Positions 56,101-64,000 of a DNA stretch of 64,000 bases are shown here, piece after piece. Positions within the stretch are counted from its first letter, which is position 1. Each line of letters opens with the position of its first letter. The stretch is from Asterias amurensis. Lineage: Eukaryota; Echinodermata; Asteroidea; Forcipulatida; Asteriidae. The stretch lies in NCBI RefSeq assembly GCF_032118995.1, contig NC_092652.1, positions 23,983,044-24,047,043 on the forward strand, in the 5' to 3' direction. Below the pieces are notes generated by a model. It made no database searches, had not been told where the DNA came from, and was given only the letters and a program-made list of their open reading frames with translations. The position numbers and the translations under genes are program-made.

Positions 56101-56850
56101 GTCCAATCACGCACTTCCCTTATCACGACCTTTGAACCCTATCATGCGCCCGTGGTGGTGGTGTGTGATGTATGTCTCGTCTTTCGCGGGCATTATGGTA
56201 ATGAGCTGACCGTGGGAACTCTTCGCTTATTATAGTAATGAGGTCAGTGGCTTCAACACAGACCCTACAAGGCTGTCGGCCTGACGGCCTCCGCATGCGG
56301 ATAGTGTACAGGGGCACCGTGTCGTGCGATGTTACGCGGAGTGAATACGGGTGGGTTTTATACAACGGCGGTCTTTTTTCGGAGTGAATAATTCGACTGC
56401 CTTGAGCAAGGCTAGGTTTTGGCAGAAGGGGAGGACATGGTCACGGTGGTTGGACAGAAATAACGGAAACCTTTCCGAAATAACATTGGACAGACGGTAC
56501 CTACCTGCAACCATGGAGCCTCCATGCAGCAACATAGACAACCCCCCCCCCCCCCACCCCTCTCGATTCCAACTCGCTCAAAACTTTTACAAATAAAACT
56601 TAACTTCACCATCATTTATTTAAAATGACAGGATGTTGTGATGATCTGTGTTAGTCCAAAGATGGGCATGGGCATTAATGAGACTTGGCAGGGTTTTGAT
56701 TGTTGTCTTTGCATTTCAAAACGTTTATTTAAATATTAAAATAAGGAAGGGGGCATGCATAGAGACATAGTGCGAAACCCCGAGGATGCAAAGTCTGTGC
56801 ATGTTTACCTGCGCTCCCGGTGCCGACATACAACTTGCAGTTTGAAACAT
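41540..56850 (-). CDS. SLC25A12/SLC25A13: Calcium-regulated mitochondrial aspartate/glutamate carrier (aralar/citrin), 676 aa
   Basis: Sixteen minus-strand exons: 56850-56809, 55004-54948, 54161-54019, 53656-53541, 52850-52711, 51315-51169, 50387-50249, 49270-49177, 48829-48675, 46601-46449, 46108-45975, 45239-45099, 44629-44491, 43840-43682, 42492-42402, 41720-41540. All phases agree; 677 codons with stop (human paralogues 675-678). The N-terminal EF-hand region keeps a canonical calcium loop, DQTKDGLISFIE, at 76-87. The carrier domain has the three repeats PIDLVKTR (353), NPLEIVKIR (450) and TPADVIKTR (542). The C-terminal tail [14 protein letters not shown] is typical of the family. The protein exchanges matrix aspartate for cytosolic glutamate plus a proton in the inner membrane, serving the malate-aspartate shuttle. 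As a single invertebrate gene it is probably the parent of both vertebrate paralogues. The start at 56850 was chosen because it is in phase; an ATG at 56829 is also possible. Confidence 0.96.
41825..42129. mobile_element. Second hAT-type non-autonomous element
   Basis: ATGATTGG at 41825-41832 and 42122-42129 is an exact 8-bp duplication. The element starts TAGGCCTGGGCAAAT and ends ATTCGCCCAGCACTA and shares ATATCCGGTTAA and GAACCGAGTGACACA with the 23041-23617 copy, but is about half its length. It lies in the last intron of the carrier gene. Confidence 0.88.
42172..42285 (-). mobile_element. SINE body fragment
   Basis: GGGGAGTACACAGCCCCGGG, TCTACCCTCG and CCCTGGGTGAAGA match the inverted SINE at 51733-52077. 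The head and tail are missing. Confidence 0.6.
43490..43630. repeat. Fold-back MITE, GGCCGTGTCCGAATTGG type
   Basis: AGGCCGTTTCCGAATTGG and GCTACGGCTACGGC on the left are inverted at the right as GCCGCAGCCGTAGCC and CCAATTTGGACACGGCCT. It lies just before carrier exon 14 on the transcript's 3' side. Confidence 0.75.
46647..46923. repeat. Diverged MITE, GCCCAATTTCATA family
   Basis: Ends GGGCTCAATTTTGTAAG and TTATTGAAATTGGGCC with several TAAGCA-type words inside. More worn than the other copies; it lies next to carrier exon 10. Confidence 0.6.
47393..47615. repeat. MITE with ATATTTTCTTCCATGGTAAA ends
   Basis: The left end continues into AAACGCCCCCTGG; the right end GGGGGGCTGTTTTTTACC, then GTGGAAGAAAATAT, is its inverse. 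The TTAA MITE begins 6 bp further on. Positions 47275-47375 just left belong to another dispersed repeat, shared with 59820-59950 (CACAGTTTTTAGTAG, GCAAGTTGAGA, ATTGTATGCTGGG-like words). Confidence 0.75.
47621..48632. repeat. TTAA-type palindromic MITE, copy f, split by an LTR
   Basis: CTTAAAGGCAGTGAACAC begins the copy. It runs normally to CAATTACCAATAGTGTCC at 47998 and resumes at 48625 with TGTCCAGTGTCTTTAA. The 626 bp between are the solo LTR. Confidence 0.85.
47994..48629. mobile_element. Solo LTR of an LTR retrotransposon
   Basis: A 626-bp segment (47999-48624) begins TGTTACAGCAGG and ends GCCGCCACA, the TG...CA ends of a retroviral-type LTR. It is flanked by the 5-bp duplication TGTCC (47994-47998 and 48625-48629). 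An AATAAA lies about 75 bp before its end, as in the R region of many LTRs. No internal genes remain, so it is a fossil left by recombination between two LTRs. Family is uncertain (Gypsy- or BEL-like). It is younger than the MITE it sits in. Confidence 0.85.
48893..49007 (+). mobile_element. LINE 3' fragment
   Basis: GACGGGTCTTTTTCTTCAGC, GCGCCACG and TCAAATCTCTTCTCAAAACT match the LINE tail at 7985-8125. It runs straight into the minisatellite at 49008. Confidence 0.7.
49008..49162. repeat. Minisatellite, five 31-32-bp units
   Basis: Units start at 49008, 49040, 49072, 49103 and 49134 with GCTTGGCAGTTTGAGTG or GCTTAGCAGTTCTAGTG followed by ATATGATTGG. The array ends about 13 bp from the splice donor of carrier exon 8 (exon edge 49177). 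Confidence 0.88.
49400..50035. repeat. Dispersed repeat paired with 53025-53222, plus inverted TTTATCGCGA words
   Basis: 49400-49572 and 53025-53222 share CAACGACC, TGCAAGGTTTTAAA, TTTATTCCCATT, AAATGCCCTT and TTTGTGAAGAATCTGTT. Both copies lie in introns of the carrier gene. At 49870 AAGGTTTATCGCGA and at 50015 TCGCGATAAACCTT form an inverted pair about 150 bp apart, probably ends of another small element. No transposase seen. Confidence 0.6.
51411..51672. repeat. Tandem array, three 86-bp units
   Basis: Units begin at 51411, 51497 and 51583 (GTAGYTYGCAAGCCTG) and contain AACAAGG(G/A)TGCTTG, GAACCAGAAACAC and GGTTAACCCCTAC. The last unit runs into sequence like the body of the SINE at 58543-58958 (AACACCGGGGCGAACCCC, TGGGTTCTTT), so the array seems to have grown from a SINE piece. 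Confidence 0.85.
51733..52077 (-). mobile_element. tRNA-derived SINE, full length, inverted
   Basis: It starts with the tail ATAATAATAACAAG and TATATAGCGCATTTC and ends with the tRNA-like head (GGGATTCGAACCCACAC B box, CCACTCGGCCATGACAC A box) read on the minus strand. Confidence 0.85.
52085..52410 (-). mobile_element. SINE head interrupted by a MITE
   Basis: Minus-strand SINE head (GATACAAGTGTCC, GATCAGAAACACCA) breaks at 52194 and resumes at 52368 with GAGTCTGGTGCTCTTAACC and TTGGCCACGACTC. Between lies a palindromic MITE (52195-52367) with ends GGGGTCGATTTCACAAAGG and CCTTTGTGATATCCACCCC and inner arms full of TTAGGACTGGTCC. Confidence 0.8.
52515..52660. repeat. Dispersed repeat, CTTGGTAAAGGGCACCC family
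   Basis: Close copy of 23846-24006 in the same orientation, starting AGGCCTGTAT and ending GGCAATCGCCTTCG; it lies before carrier exon 5. Confidence 0.75.
53025..53222. repeat. Dispersed repeat, partner of 49400-49572
   Basis: See the pair words given at 49400. It is followed by a GC-richer stretch (53223-53390) with GTGCGCGC and several TGCGC words that I cannot assign. Confidence 0.55.
55037..55165. repeat. TTAA-type MITE, half copy
   Basis: Only the left half remains: TTAAAGGCACTGGATAC to GAAACGGCTCCCTCTGAAG, then unrelated sequence. Confidence 0.75.
55742..56414. repeat. Large fold-back element in carrier intron 1
   Basis: The left end TAGCCTTGCTCAAGGCAGTC is inverted at 56414 (GACTGCCTTGAGCAAGGCTA). 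Further inward, AACCCACCCGTAT and CCGCATGCGGAGGCCGTCAG are also answered in inverse order, with arms of roughly 170-230 bp. The centre (about 55990-56235) is unique and lacks an open frame of note. It resembles Foldback-type or terminal-inverted-repeat elements without a transposase. Confidence 0.8.
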
Positions 56851-57539
56851 CTTGAAGTCTTGATGTATTGCTTCGAGGGGGGAGATCTACAAAACACTCC
56901 AAACTCACATATCTATATGTGATTTACAAGAATATGGGTCACAACCTTTTGAAGAGTAATTTGTAAAATACATGAATTTAGTTCTTCAGATATAAACCGC
57001 CACAACACCGAAGGAAAGTTCGACCCGGGGTATTCTCGCCGATATTCGACACGCGAGAAATAAATCGAGTCGAGGGTTGCTTTATGGTAATGAGTCACGT
57101 ACCCATTCGAACCATATAAAGTAAGTTAACATCCAAATATGGGCTTCAGCACGCGATTGGAATGATTTGATTGGCGGCTTGCAAAATTTCCGCATGGAAT
57201 TTACTTTAAACTCGCTACAAATCCACCGGTACTTATTTTTATTTTTAAACGCCGGATGTTAGCTTTTATTTTTCACTTTAACGAAGTAATTCATTTTGAT
57301 AGTCAGAATTTATTATGTTAACTTTGAATTAAGGACATTTAGTTTCTATGAATGAAGTAAACAATTTTGCAGACACATATTCTGCCAATGTACTTAAAGC
57401 AAGTTTATTACTTGTCTGGTGATTAGACTTCACGAAGTTGCCTTTATGCATTTAACAAGTCAGTACGCCAATCTTGCCAATCGGAAACAAGGTCAAAGTT
57501 CACTCTGAACTGTGGATAACCCCGCGAAATGTCGAAAAT
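56851..57539. promoter_or_regulatory. Shared divergent promoter of the carrier gene and HAT1
   Basis: The two start codons (56850 minus, 57540 plus) point away from each other across 689 bp. CCAAT occurs at 57468-57472 and 57477-57481, about 60 bp before the HAT1 ATG. Its inverse, ATTGG, lies at 57156-57160 and 57170-57174, facing the carrier. Paired CCAAT boxes (NF-Y sites) are common in bidirectional animal promoters. No TATA box seen near HAT1. Confidence 0.55.
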
Positions 57540-60500
57540 ATGGCGGGTAAGTCGGAAGCACTCTTCACTTTATTACTGTTGTTGACTTGTACTTTACTTT
57601 ATTTGCTACAATTTCCTGACATAATAAATTAAAAGGTTTTTATGTACACACACAGTTTATTTTGGGAGGTTTTGTTATCAAAAATTAACTCACTGTCCGT
57701 GTCCTGTAGATGACGATGTCCCAAATCTGGCAGGTGCCAATGAATCTGGCACGTCAATCTGTAGTGTAAAAACTGTAGAAAGAATACCATGATGAATACA
57801 GGTGTGTATGTTGGCACACGTCGAATGACACTGGTCACTGTACTCGCAAATGAGACTGGGAATAACTTTCCGTATGGCGCCACCACTTTTTCACTCATTT
57901 TTACAAAAAGGGATATCTCATTGAGGTAAATTAGATCTTATATCGAATGAAAAAGTGGTGGCGCCATACGGAAACTTTTCCGAGACTGAATCATTGCAGG
58001 ATCTGCTAGTTACTCCTCAAACTATGCGGTTTCATTCCGCTATCGTCTCCGGTTACGGGACATTTTCAGTACCATCATCCATGCGTAGGTCACTAACTAG
58101 GTAGGTGGCAATGTCCCCCACCGTGACCCTGGCCTGGTCACTGGGACACTGGTGGCAGTTGATTTGGGTTGACAGCCAAAATCCAATAAATGTAGCCCTC
58201 ACCTTGAAGTGGTCGTCCGCCCTTGTGATGTTACATTGTTAGCATACATCTCATATAAAAAAAAAATAACAAAACAAATAACGGATATATAATCTTTGAG
58301 TTTGACAATGACAGTAATACTTGTTTTCCAACATTGAATGTCCTGCTCCTGGCCTGTTTTTTCTCTCCAGATGTGACTCTCATGAAAAATGTGCTGGAGG
58401 AGTTTGTCTGTTCTTCAAATGACGTAATTGAACTGAAGTTAGGTGAGTTTCTAATAATACTAAACAACAAGCAAAGAAGTAGTTCACGTATTTCCTCTGC
58501 TAGTACACTGACACAGGCGGTGATTAGTATTGCTTTTATAACAATAATAATAATTATGGCTTCTTATATAGCGCACATGTCCGTCACCCAGTGACGCTCC
58601 TGACGCCGTAACATACAGTATTTCCTGCGAGATGTGGGACTCCGTTTGAATTATGAGACCTAATTCTGATAACACCATGTAATGCTTTACAAGGTGCTGT
58701 GGCGCAATTTGCTGCTGATCGGACAAGGAACACCGGGGCGAACCCCTTCTCTTTTCGATAGGTACACTGGGTTCTTTAACATGCGTTACATAACACATGG
58801 GACCAACGGCTTTACGTCCCATCCGAAGGACGAAGCAATGATTAAGTATCTTGCTTAAGGACACAAGTGTCACGGCTGGGGATTCGAACCCACACTCTGG
58901 TGATCAGAAACACCAGAGTTTGAATTCGGTGCTCTTAACCCCTCGGCCACGACACTTCCATTTATAATGTCTGTACTCTGTTTAGCGTTCTGTAGGGTGT
59001 TATGGCCGAGTGGTTTAGAGCGTAAACTTCAAGTTCTGGTGGTTAAGTCATTGGGGTGTGGGTTTGAATCCCGGTCATAACACTTGTGTCCTTGAGCAAG
59101 ACACTTCACTAAATTTGCTTTTCTTCTCACCCAGGGGTATAAATGGTTGATATTGGCAATATCTCACAAAAGCCTACCACCTTTCAAAATCAATTTTTCA
59201 CAGGTTACTTTTTTTTGTACAGTTCTATCAATTAATAATCACTGTGTCAATGATAAATGAAATAAGTTTGTCGAATAAATTACAAGATCTGCAAAGAGAT
59301 ACTCAACATTTATCTGTTGTTCAATTGGTGTCTTTGTAACAAAAAGTGTACACATGATTGTGGCTGTGCACATATAAGATTAAAAGAACCGAACGGTCCC
59401 CCCCAAAAACAAAGGTAGGGCCCATACCTTTAAATAAATATTGATCTTAAACCCAATTTTTAGTAAATTAAACACCTAGCATCTCTTTAACCCTTCCACC
59501 ATCTCCCTTCTGCCCTTACAGTCCGAGAGGAGGCGGATGTGTTTAATGATGACAAGATCTTCCAGCCGGAGTTTACTCACCAGCTCTTCGGCCAAAGGTG
59601 AGACTCATTTTAGTCGTTTGTCGACCAAGGTCATTTACAAAAAAGTTATACATTTGAAAAGAGCATAACCTATGTGTTAAATTTTGTAATACCCCATATT
59701 AAAACCACCTTTGGTTCAAAAGTTGTGAGAGAGATGTCAGAGAATAAACCCGAGAAGAATAGGTTTAAAGTCAAGCTGTTTTAGAAGATATGAGCATTTT
59801 ATTTTTAAACGAGGTTGCTGCACAGTTTTTAGTAGTTCACAGGACTGGGCAAGTTGAGAAGTGATGTTTAATAGCATGGGATAGCAAATTTTAATAGACA
59901 TTGTATGCTGGGCTAGTGCTAAAGGTGAGCCCTTTCACATATAGGAAAGTTGTCAACAATCTCGCAGATAATTAAGTACAACTCCAACTTTTGTTACTTC
60001 ATTGTTTCAGTGAGAACATCTTTGGCTACAAGGGCCTGAAGGTGCAGCTGTACTTTACAGCGGCTAGACTTGTTCCCTACCTTCACATGACCTCTACCAG
60101 TAAGGTCAACAGTAAGCTGTTTGATGGTGTCAAGGTAATATCAATGAAAAGCCGATTGCCCTGCTAAGTTTTAAGCCGCAGTTTAAGTCTGAGAAGCTGC
60201 TCTTTCAGTCCCATTCATATTAACGTTGACCAAAAAAAACTTTGAAAAGTTGAGAACAAATCTGACAGTTTAGCCTGAGCTGTTTAGACTCTGCATTGAA
60301 CTTCTATCCATGTTGAGCACTAAGTAGCTCCTCCCGCAAGTTCCTCGCGCCCCTTAAGTTTCAAGCTATCGGACATAAGATTTGAACTTGCGTGAGCCAA
60401 ACATCAACCTAACTTAAATTAGGATGTGAAATAAGCAATCATCTGATAGCGCCCTCTTTTGACCCAATTTCCTCAGGCCATTTGAAAACACTCCTTACTA

Positions 60501-63500
60501 TATTTCAATTGCTTTTTTAAACATGCTCATGTGATCCCCTATCGACCAATCAGGATGGATAAACTGTCCCAGGTATTTATTACAGAAACCATGCTAGCCG
60601 CCATACACAAACCTTTGCTGTTGGGGACTTTTGGGTCACTAGGTGGCAGCAGACTTGCCAGGTAGATCCATTGTTCTTTTTTATGTGCGCATGCTCAGAA
60701 CAACACAATCAATTGAAATTTATCTGGTAAGCCGCTGCCAACTAGCGTTCCAAAGTTCCCATTGAATGGTTTCAAATGGCTGGTCAACTCGCTGGAAAAT
60801 AATACCAAGATTGTTAATTACAGGGATGAGATTGTTCAGACTTTTTGCTGAATTCAGACTTTCTGGTGAAGAAAAGTCGAACAATATTTGTTTCCACAAA
60901 TAAAGAAATCCTGCTCATTGGTATACTTCTCTAATGCTTTGGATACTGTTTCCAAAAGCTTCTTGGAATCTATAACCCAGGGGTTACCAACAGGTAGAAA
61001 TGGCATCATTTCAACAAACCTTTGAATTTGTATGCAAGTTTCAGACTTTTTCTTTAGTAACGACTCTCACCCCTGTATTTAACAAAATGATCTTCTCTGC
61101 AAACTCCAGGCTGACAATGTCCTGAAAACCATCATCGACCAACTGGAGATCCAACCACTGGACAACCTCGACAAGTTCCTAACGGTGATATCAGACGACA
61201 GCACTTTCCAGCCAATGGGTGATCTCCTTCATGCATATTCAGTGGAAGGGGAGGGGCCAGCCCGACACTTCGAGGTCTACTCCAACAGCATCACGACCCC
61301 TGGGTTTAAAGAATACCATGAGAGATTGCAGACATTCTTGTGGTGGTACATCGATGCTGCGTCATACATTGACACAGATGATGAGAAATGGGATTATTAT
61401 ACTATGTAAGTTGGACCAGTTCAAAAGATTTCCCACCCTGAACCGGACTACCTCCATCCCACAAGTTCTCCAAACTTTGCCCCTTTTAAAAGTTGAATTT
61501 TCTTTGAATGATCTTATTTCATTGTATCAAGTTTATCTTTCATAAAACCTTATTACTGATATTTAAGAGAGAAATAGAATTAGCTGTTGCAAACTGCCTA
61601 CCAACCAAACGAACCTTTGGTATAAATGCAAGAAAAAATAGTTCAAGGCCTGACGTTTTGACCCTAGAAGAGCCTTTGAGAAAGACTCTGCTAGGGTCAA
61701 AACATCGGCCATTAACTATTTTTTTACCGATATGTAAGGTAAATGTGGTGGTAGTTACTGTGAAATTTCCTAGATTTACCACGCTATCATAGCAAGCATA
61801 GAATGACCAACCCTTTTGTTTTCCTATTAAACTTTACCCCAAATCATACAAAACTATTCTATTACATGTACTTTGAGAACCTCCGAGTCTTTCACTGGAA
61901 CTTGCATTGGTAATTTTCACTATATTTATCAATCATGCTAACTCACAGATTTGAAGAATGTAATCTTATGAGGAAGGTATTCTGTTCTAAAAGCTATTCT
62001 TTGTAATGTTTCTAGGTTTAATGTTTTCAAGCAGAAATTTCTCTGGTTTTGGGGTCTTTTTTACAAAACTTACACCAAGATTACAAAGGTCTCACACAGA
62101 AATCAGGAATGCTGAACTTTCCTTTATTTTCTCCTGAAAAACTATTGTTCTTTTTTGCTTTTAGATTTGAGAGATATTCAGTGGATGGCAATAATAGATA
62201 TGCTGTGGCCGGGTATGCTACAGCCTACAGATACTATGCCTACCCAGACCTCATAAGGCCTAGAATAAGGTATGGTACCACAGACCCTAACTCATGATCA
62301 AAGTACACCTTAAAACTCCATGAAAATGTAACCAGACTTTCTTTTCCTTTTCCGGTTGGATAAGTAGGTTTTTGAGCCACAGTGAAAGGGTTCACTTTTG
62401 TTAATCCTGGTTATCTTAGAATGGCTTGTTATCTGATTTTACAGTTCTTACTATGAAGAAGGTAATAATGAAAGACTTCTCTTGAAATATTATTCCATGA
62501 AATGCTTTACTTTTCGAGAAAACATTAAAACCATTATCAATTCTTGTTGTCGAGAATTACGGATTTATTTTAAACACATGTCATGACACGGCGAAATGTG
62601 CAGAAACAAGGGTGGGTTTTCCCCCGTTATTTTCTCCCGACTCCAACAACCGATTGAGCTTAAATTTTCACAGGTTTGTTGTTTTATATATAAGTTGTGA
62701 TACAGGAAGTGTGGGGCCTTGGACAATACTGTTTACCGAAAGTGTCCAATGGATTTAAGGGAAAAAAAAACAAAAAGGAAAAATACTGAGTTCTTTAGAC
62801 CCCCCCCCCCCAATCAGGTTAAAGCGCTAAATAAGAACTCTGTATTGTTATTGATCGTTAAAGCCATGTAAGCGAATCTATGTTGAGATTTTGTGTTTTC
62901 ATGTGTATAACCTTCAAAGAAGATATTTTTCAGGTGTTTTAAAACATAATTACCATTCTTGTACTTTTGTACATGTTGTACATTTTTTTCTTTTTAGTCA
63001 AGTACTGATATTGCCACCATTCCAGAGACAAGGACACGGAGTTCACCTTCTAGAAGCAATGTACACACATTTCAGGAACGATAACAAAGTACTGGATGTA
63101 ACAGGTTGGTGTAAAGCTTAGTATTTGTGCTGTTGTTTTGTTTAATCATGATAATATGAAGTTCTTAGATAACACTTTATCGACTCTCGATGGGCGTCTC
63201 AAAGCACTCGGTATTTATCCTACAAGGTATGCGGAGCTACCTGTTGAAGTATGAGCCACCATTTAGATTTTTATCTACACATTTGGTAAATTATTCTGGA
63301 TTGGATTTCACATAAGACTAGTCTTATCTCAACTCATCCTAACTTAGGACTAGTCCTAACTCTTTGTGAAATCATCTACTGATCGCTTTCATTTTACATT
63401 TTAGTTGAAGACCCGTCTGATAACTTTGTGAGACTGAGAGATTTCGTAGACTGCAGGAATTGTCAGAAACTGCCGGCGTTCACTCCAACAAACTTGAGGA

Positions 63501-63556
63501 AAGGTTTCTCACCAGAAATGGAGAAACAAGCGTTGGAAAAACTGAAGCTGTGCAAG
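57540..63556 (+). CDS. HAT1: Histone acetyltransferase type B catalytic subunit, partial (first 313 codons)
   Basis: Eight exons in the window: 57540-57546, 58371-58442, 59522-59597, 60011-60134, 61110-61405, 62165-62269, 62998-63104, 63405-63556. The last donor is at 63557 and the gene runs past the right edge. HAT1 acetylates Lys5 and Lys12 of newly made histone H4 before assembly. The N-terminal domain (VIELKLV, FGYKGLKVQLYF) is followed by EYHERLQTFLWWYIDAASYID near residue 161. The GNAT core has the acetyl-CoA loop QRQGHG (236-241) and the catalytic Glu in TVEDPSDNFVRLRDF (Glu264). The tiny first exon was chosen because its phase (ATGGCGG) gives MADVTLMKNVLEEF; an overlapping upstream ATG at 57530 is out of phase. 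Confidence 0.95.
57852..57990. repeat. Fold-back MITE in HAT1 intron 1
   Basis: TTTCCGTATGGCGCCACCAC then TTTTTCA on the left pairs with TGAAAAAGTGGTGGCGCCA, then TACGGAAA, on the right; loop about 50 nt. Confidence 0.85.
58543..58958 (-). mobile_element. tRNA-derived SINE, inverted, with a different body
   Basis: The minus-strand head (CCTCGGCCACGACACTTCC, GGGGATTCGAACCCACAC) is the same type as the others. The middle (GGTACACTGGGTTCTTTAAC, CATGGGACCAACGGCTTTAC) differs from the 35544 copy, so two SINE subfamilies share one head. The tail is ATAATAATAATTATGG. Confidence 0.8.
58995..59155 (+). mobile_element. SINE 5' part
   Basis: GGTGTTATGGCCGAGTGG and GTGGGTTTGAATCCCGG head, then GTGTCCTTGAGCAAGACAC, ending near CACCCAGGGGTATAAATGG. 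It faces the inverted SINE just left, making a pair of opposed heads 40 bp apart. Confidence 0.8.
61647..61710. repeat. Small fold-back in HAT1 intron 5
   Basis: GGCCTGACGTTTTGACCCTA and GAGCCTTTGAGAAAGACTC; the outer parts pair with TAGGGTCAAAACATCGGCC. Confidence 0.65.
62445..62760. repeat. Worn TTAA-type MITE
   Basis: Family words CCGATTGAGCTTAAATTTTC, ACAGGTTTGTTGTTTTAT and AAAGTGTCCAATGGATTTAA survive in the right half; the left half is barely recognisable. HAT1 intron 6. Confidence 0.6.
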
Positions 63557-64000
63557 GTACTGGGAAGACTATCCCCTTAATTTAATCATAATTCTTTTTT
63601 CTTCAAAGTTCTGCACTTGTGATCACCATTCTTCGCCTACAGGTCAAGCACAAAATGTCTGCGCCAAATTAGTACAAATACGCACAAGCAAAAAATTTCC
63701 TGCCAAACTTTGATATACGCTTATCGAAATAGTGGGGAATTCCCTGCTTCCGTAAGCGGCAATTGCTTGCTTATGGTAAGCAGAGCTATGAAATTGGTTC
63801 TGCCTTTCACCTCTGTGGATCCCGGTTGAAATCCCACCTCAGACAAGAGCCCTGCATGTAAAACATCTATGAATTTTTATTCTCATTTACTATTCATCTT
63901 GATTTTTATTAGCACTGATGTTGGATGTGTAATGAATACAAAATAATAAGTTTTTCTCATACAAAAAACAATGACCTTTTAAAAGTGAGTCGCTACAAGA
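63557..64000 (+). other. HAT1 intron 8 (incomplete) with a MITE piece
   Basis: After the donor at 63557 no further exon is seen. 63650-63798 is a worn copy of the GCCCAATTTCATA MITE (GCTTATGGTAAGCAGAGCTA, TGAAATTGG). Confidence 0.55.

Overview
This window is animal nuclear DNA. Genes are split by GT-AG introns, are widely spaced, and sit among many short AT-rich repeats. The protein set and the dense palindromic MITEs with TTAA target sites, tRNA-headed SINEs and Harbinger/hAT relics fit a marine deuterostome, most likely an echinoderm such as a sea star. That placement is inference from style and protein resemblance; no search was run. I see no operons, CRISPR arrays, rRNA genes or convincing tRNA genes.

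Layout, left to right. (1) 394-1747(+): a PIF/Harbinger element with an almost whole two-exon transposase. (2) 3372-10283(+): an eight-exon gene for a 931-residue protein with a long acidic middle region and a C-terminal protein kinase domain; family not recognised. (3) 14805-18417(-): MDH1B, a glutaredoxin-like domain fused to a malate-dehydrogenase fold. (4) 20756-25227(-): a NIFK-like nucleolar RRM protein with a long, repeat-rich KTP tail. (5) 27420-36110(+): MSMO1, sterol C4-methyl oxidase. (6) 41540-56850(-): the calcium-regulated mitochondrial aspartate/glutamate carrier SLC25A12/13, 16 coding exons, complete. (7) 57540 to beyond the right edge(+): HAT1, the type B histone acetyltransferase, first eight coding exons.

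Every splice junction listed keeps reading phase, so the models for genes 2, 3, 5, 6 and 7 are strong. Gene 4 has one apparent single-base disagreement at the start of its last exon. The carrier and HAT1 are divergent, share about 690 bp of upstream DNA and have four CCAAT-type boxes there. NIFK and MSMO1 are also head to head but 2.2 kb apart. The genes are ordinary housekeeping functions (ribosome assembly, sterol synthesis, malate-aspartate shuttle, histone acetylation) plus one cilium/sperm-type gene (MDH1B) and one unusual kinase; they do not form one pathway.

The rest is a layered repeat landscape. Two TTAA-flanked palindromic MITE families, a Harbinger-like MITE with TTA duplications, two hAT-type elements with exact 8-bp duplications, several fold-back elements, tRNA-derived SINEs, LINE 3' ends, one solo LTR, a 32-bp minisatellite and an 86-bp tandem array occupy introns and spacers. 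Nested insertions give a relative order: SINEs are oldest, TTAA MITEs landed in them, and a solo LTR lies in one of those MITEs. I found no clearly new multi-gene system. The best leads are the kinase with tandemly duplicated exons, the apparently inactive two-domain MDH1B, the NIFK tail repeat and the CRE-carrying MITE.
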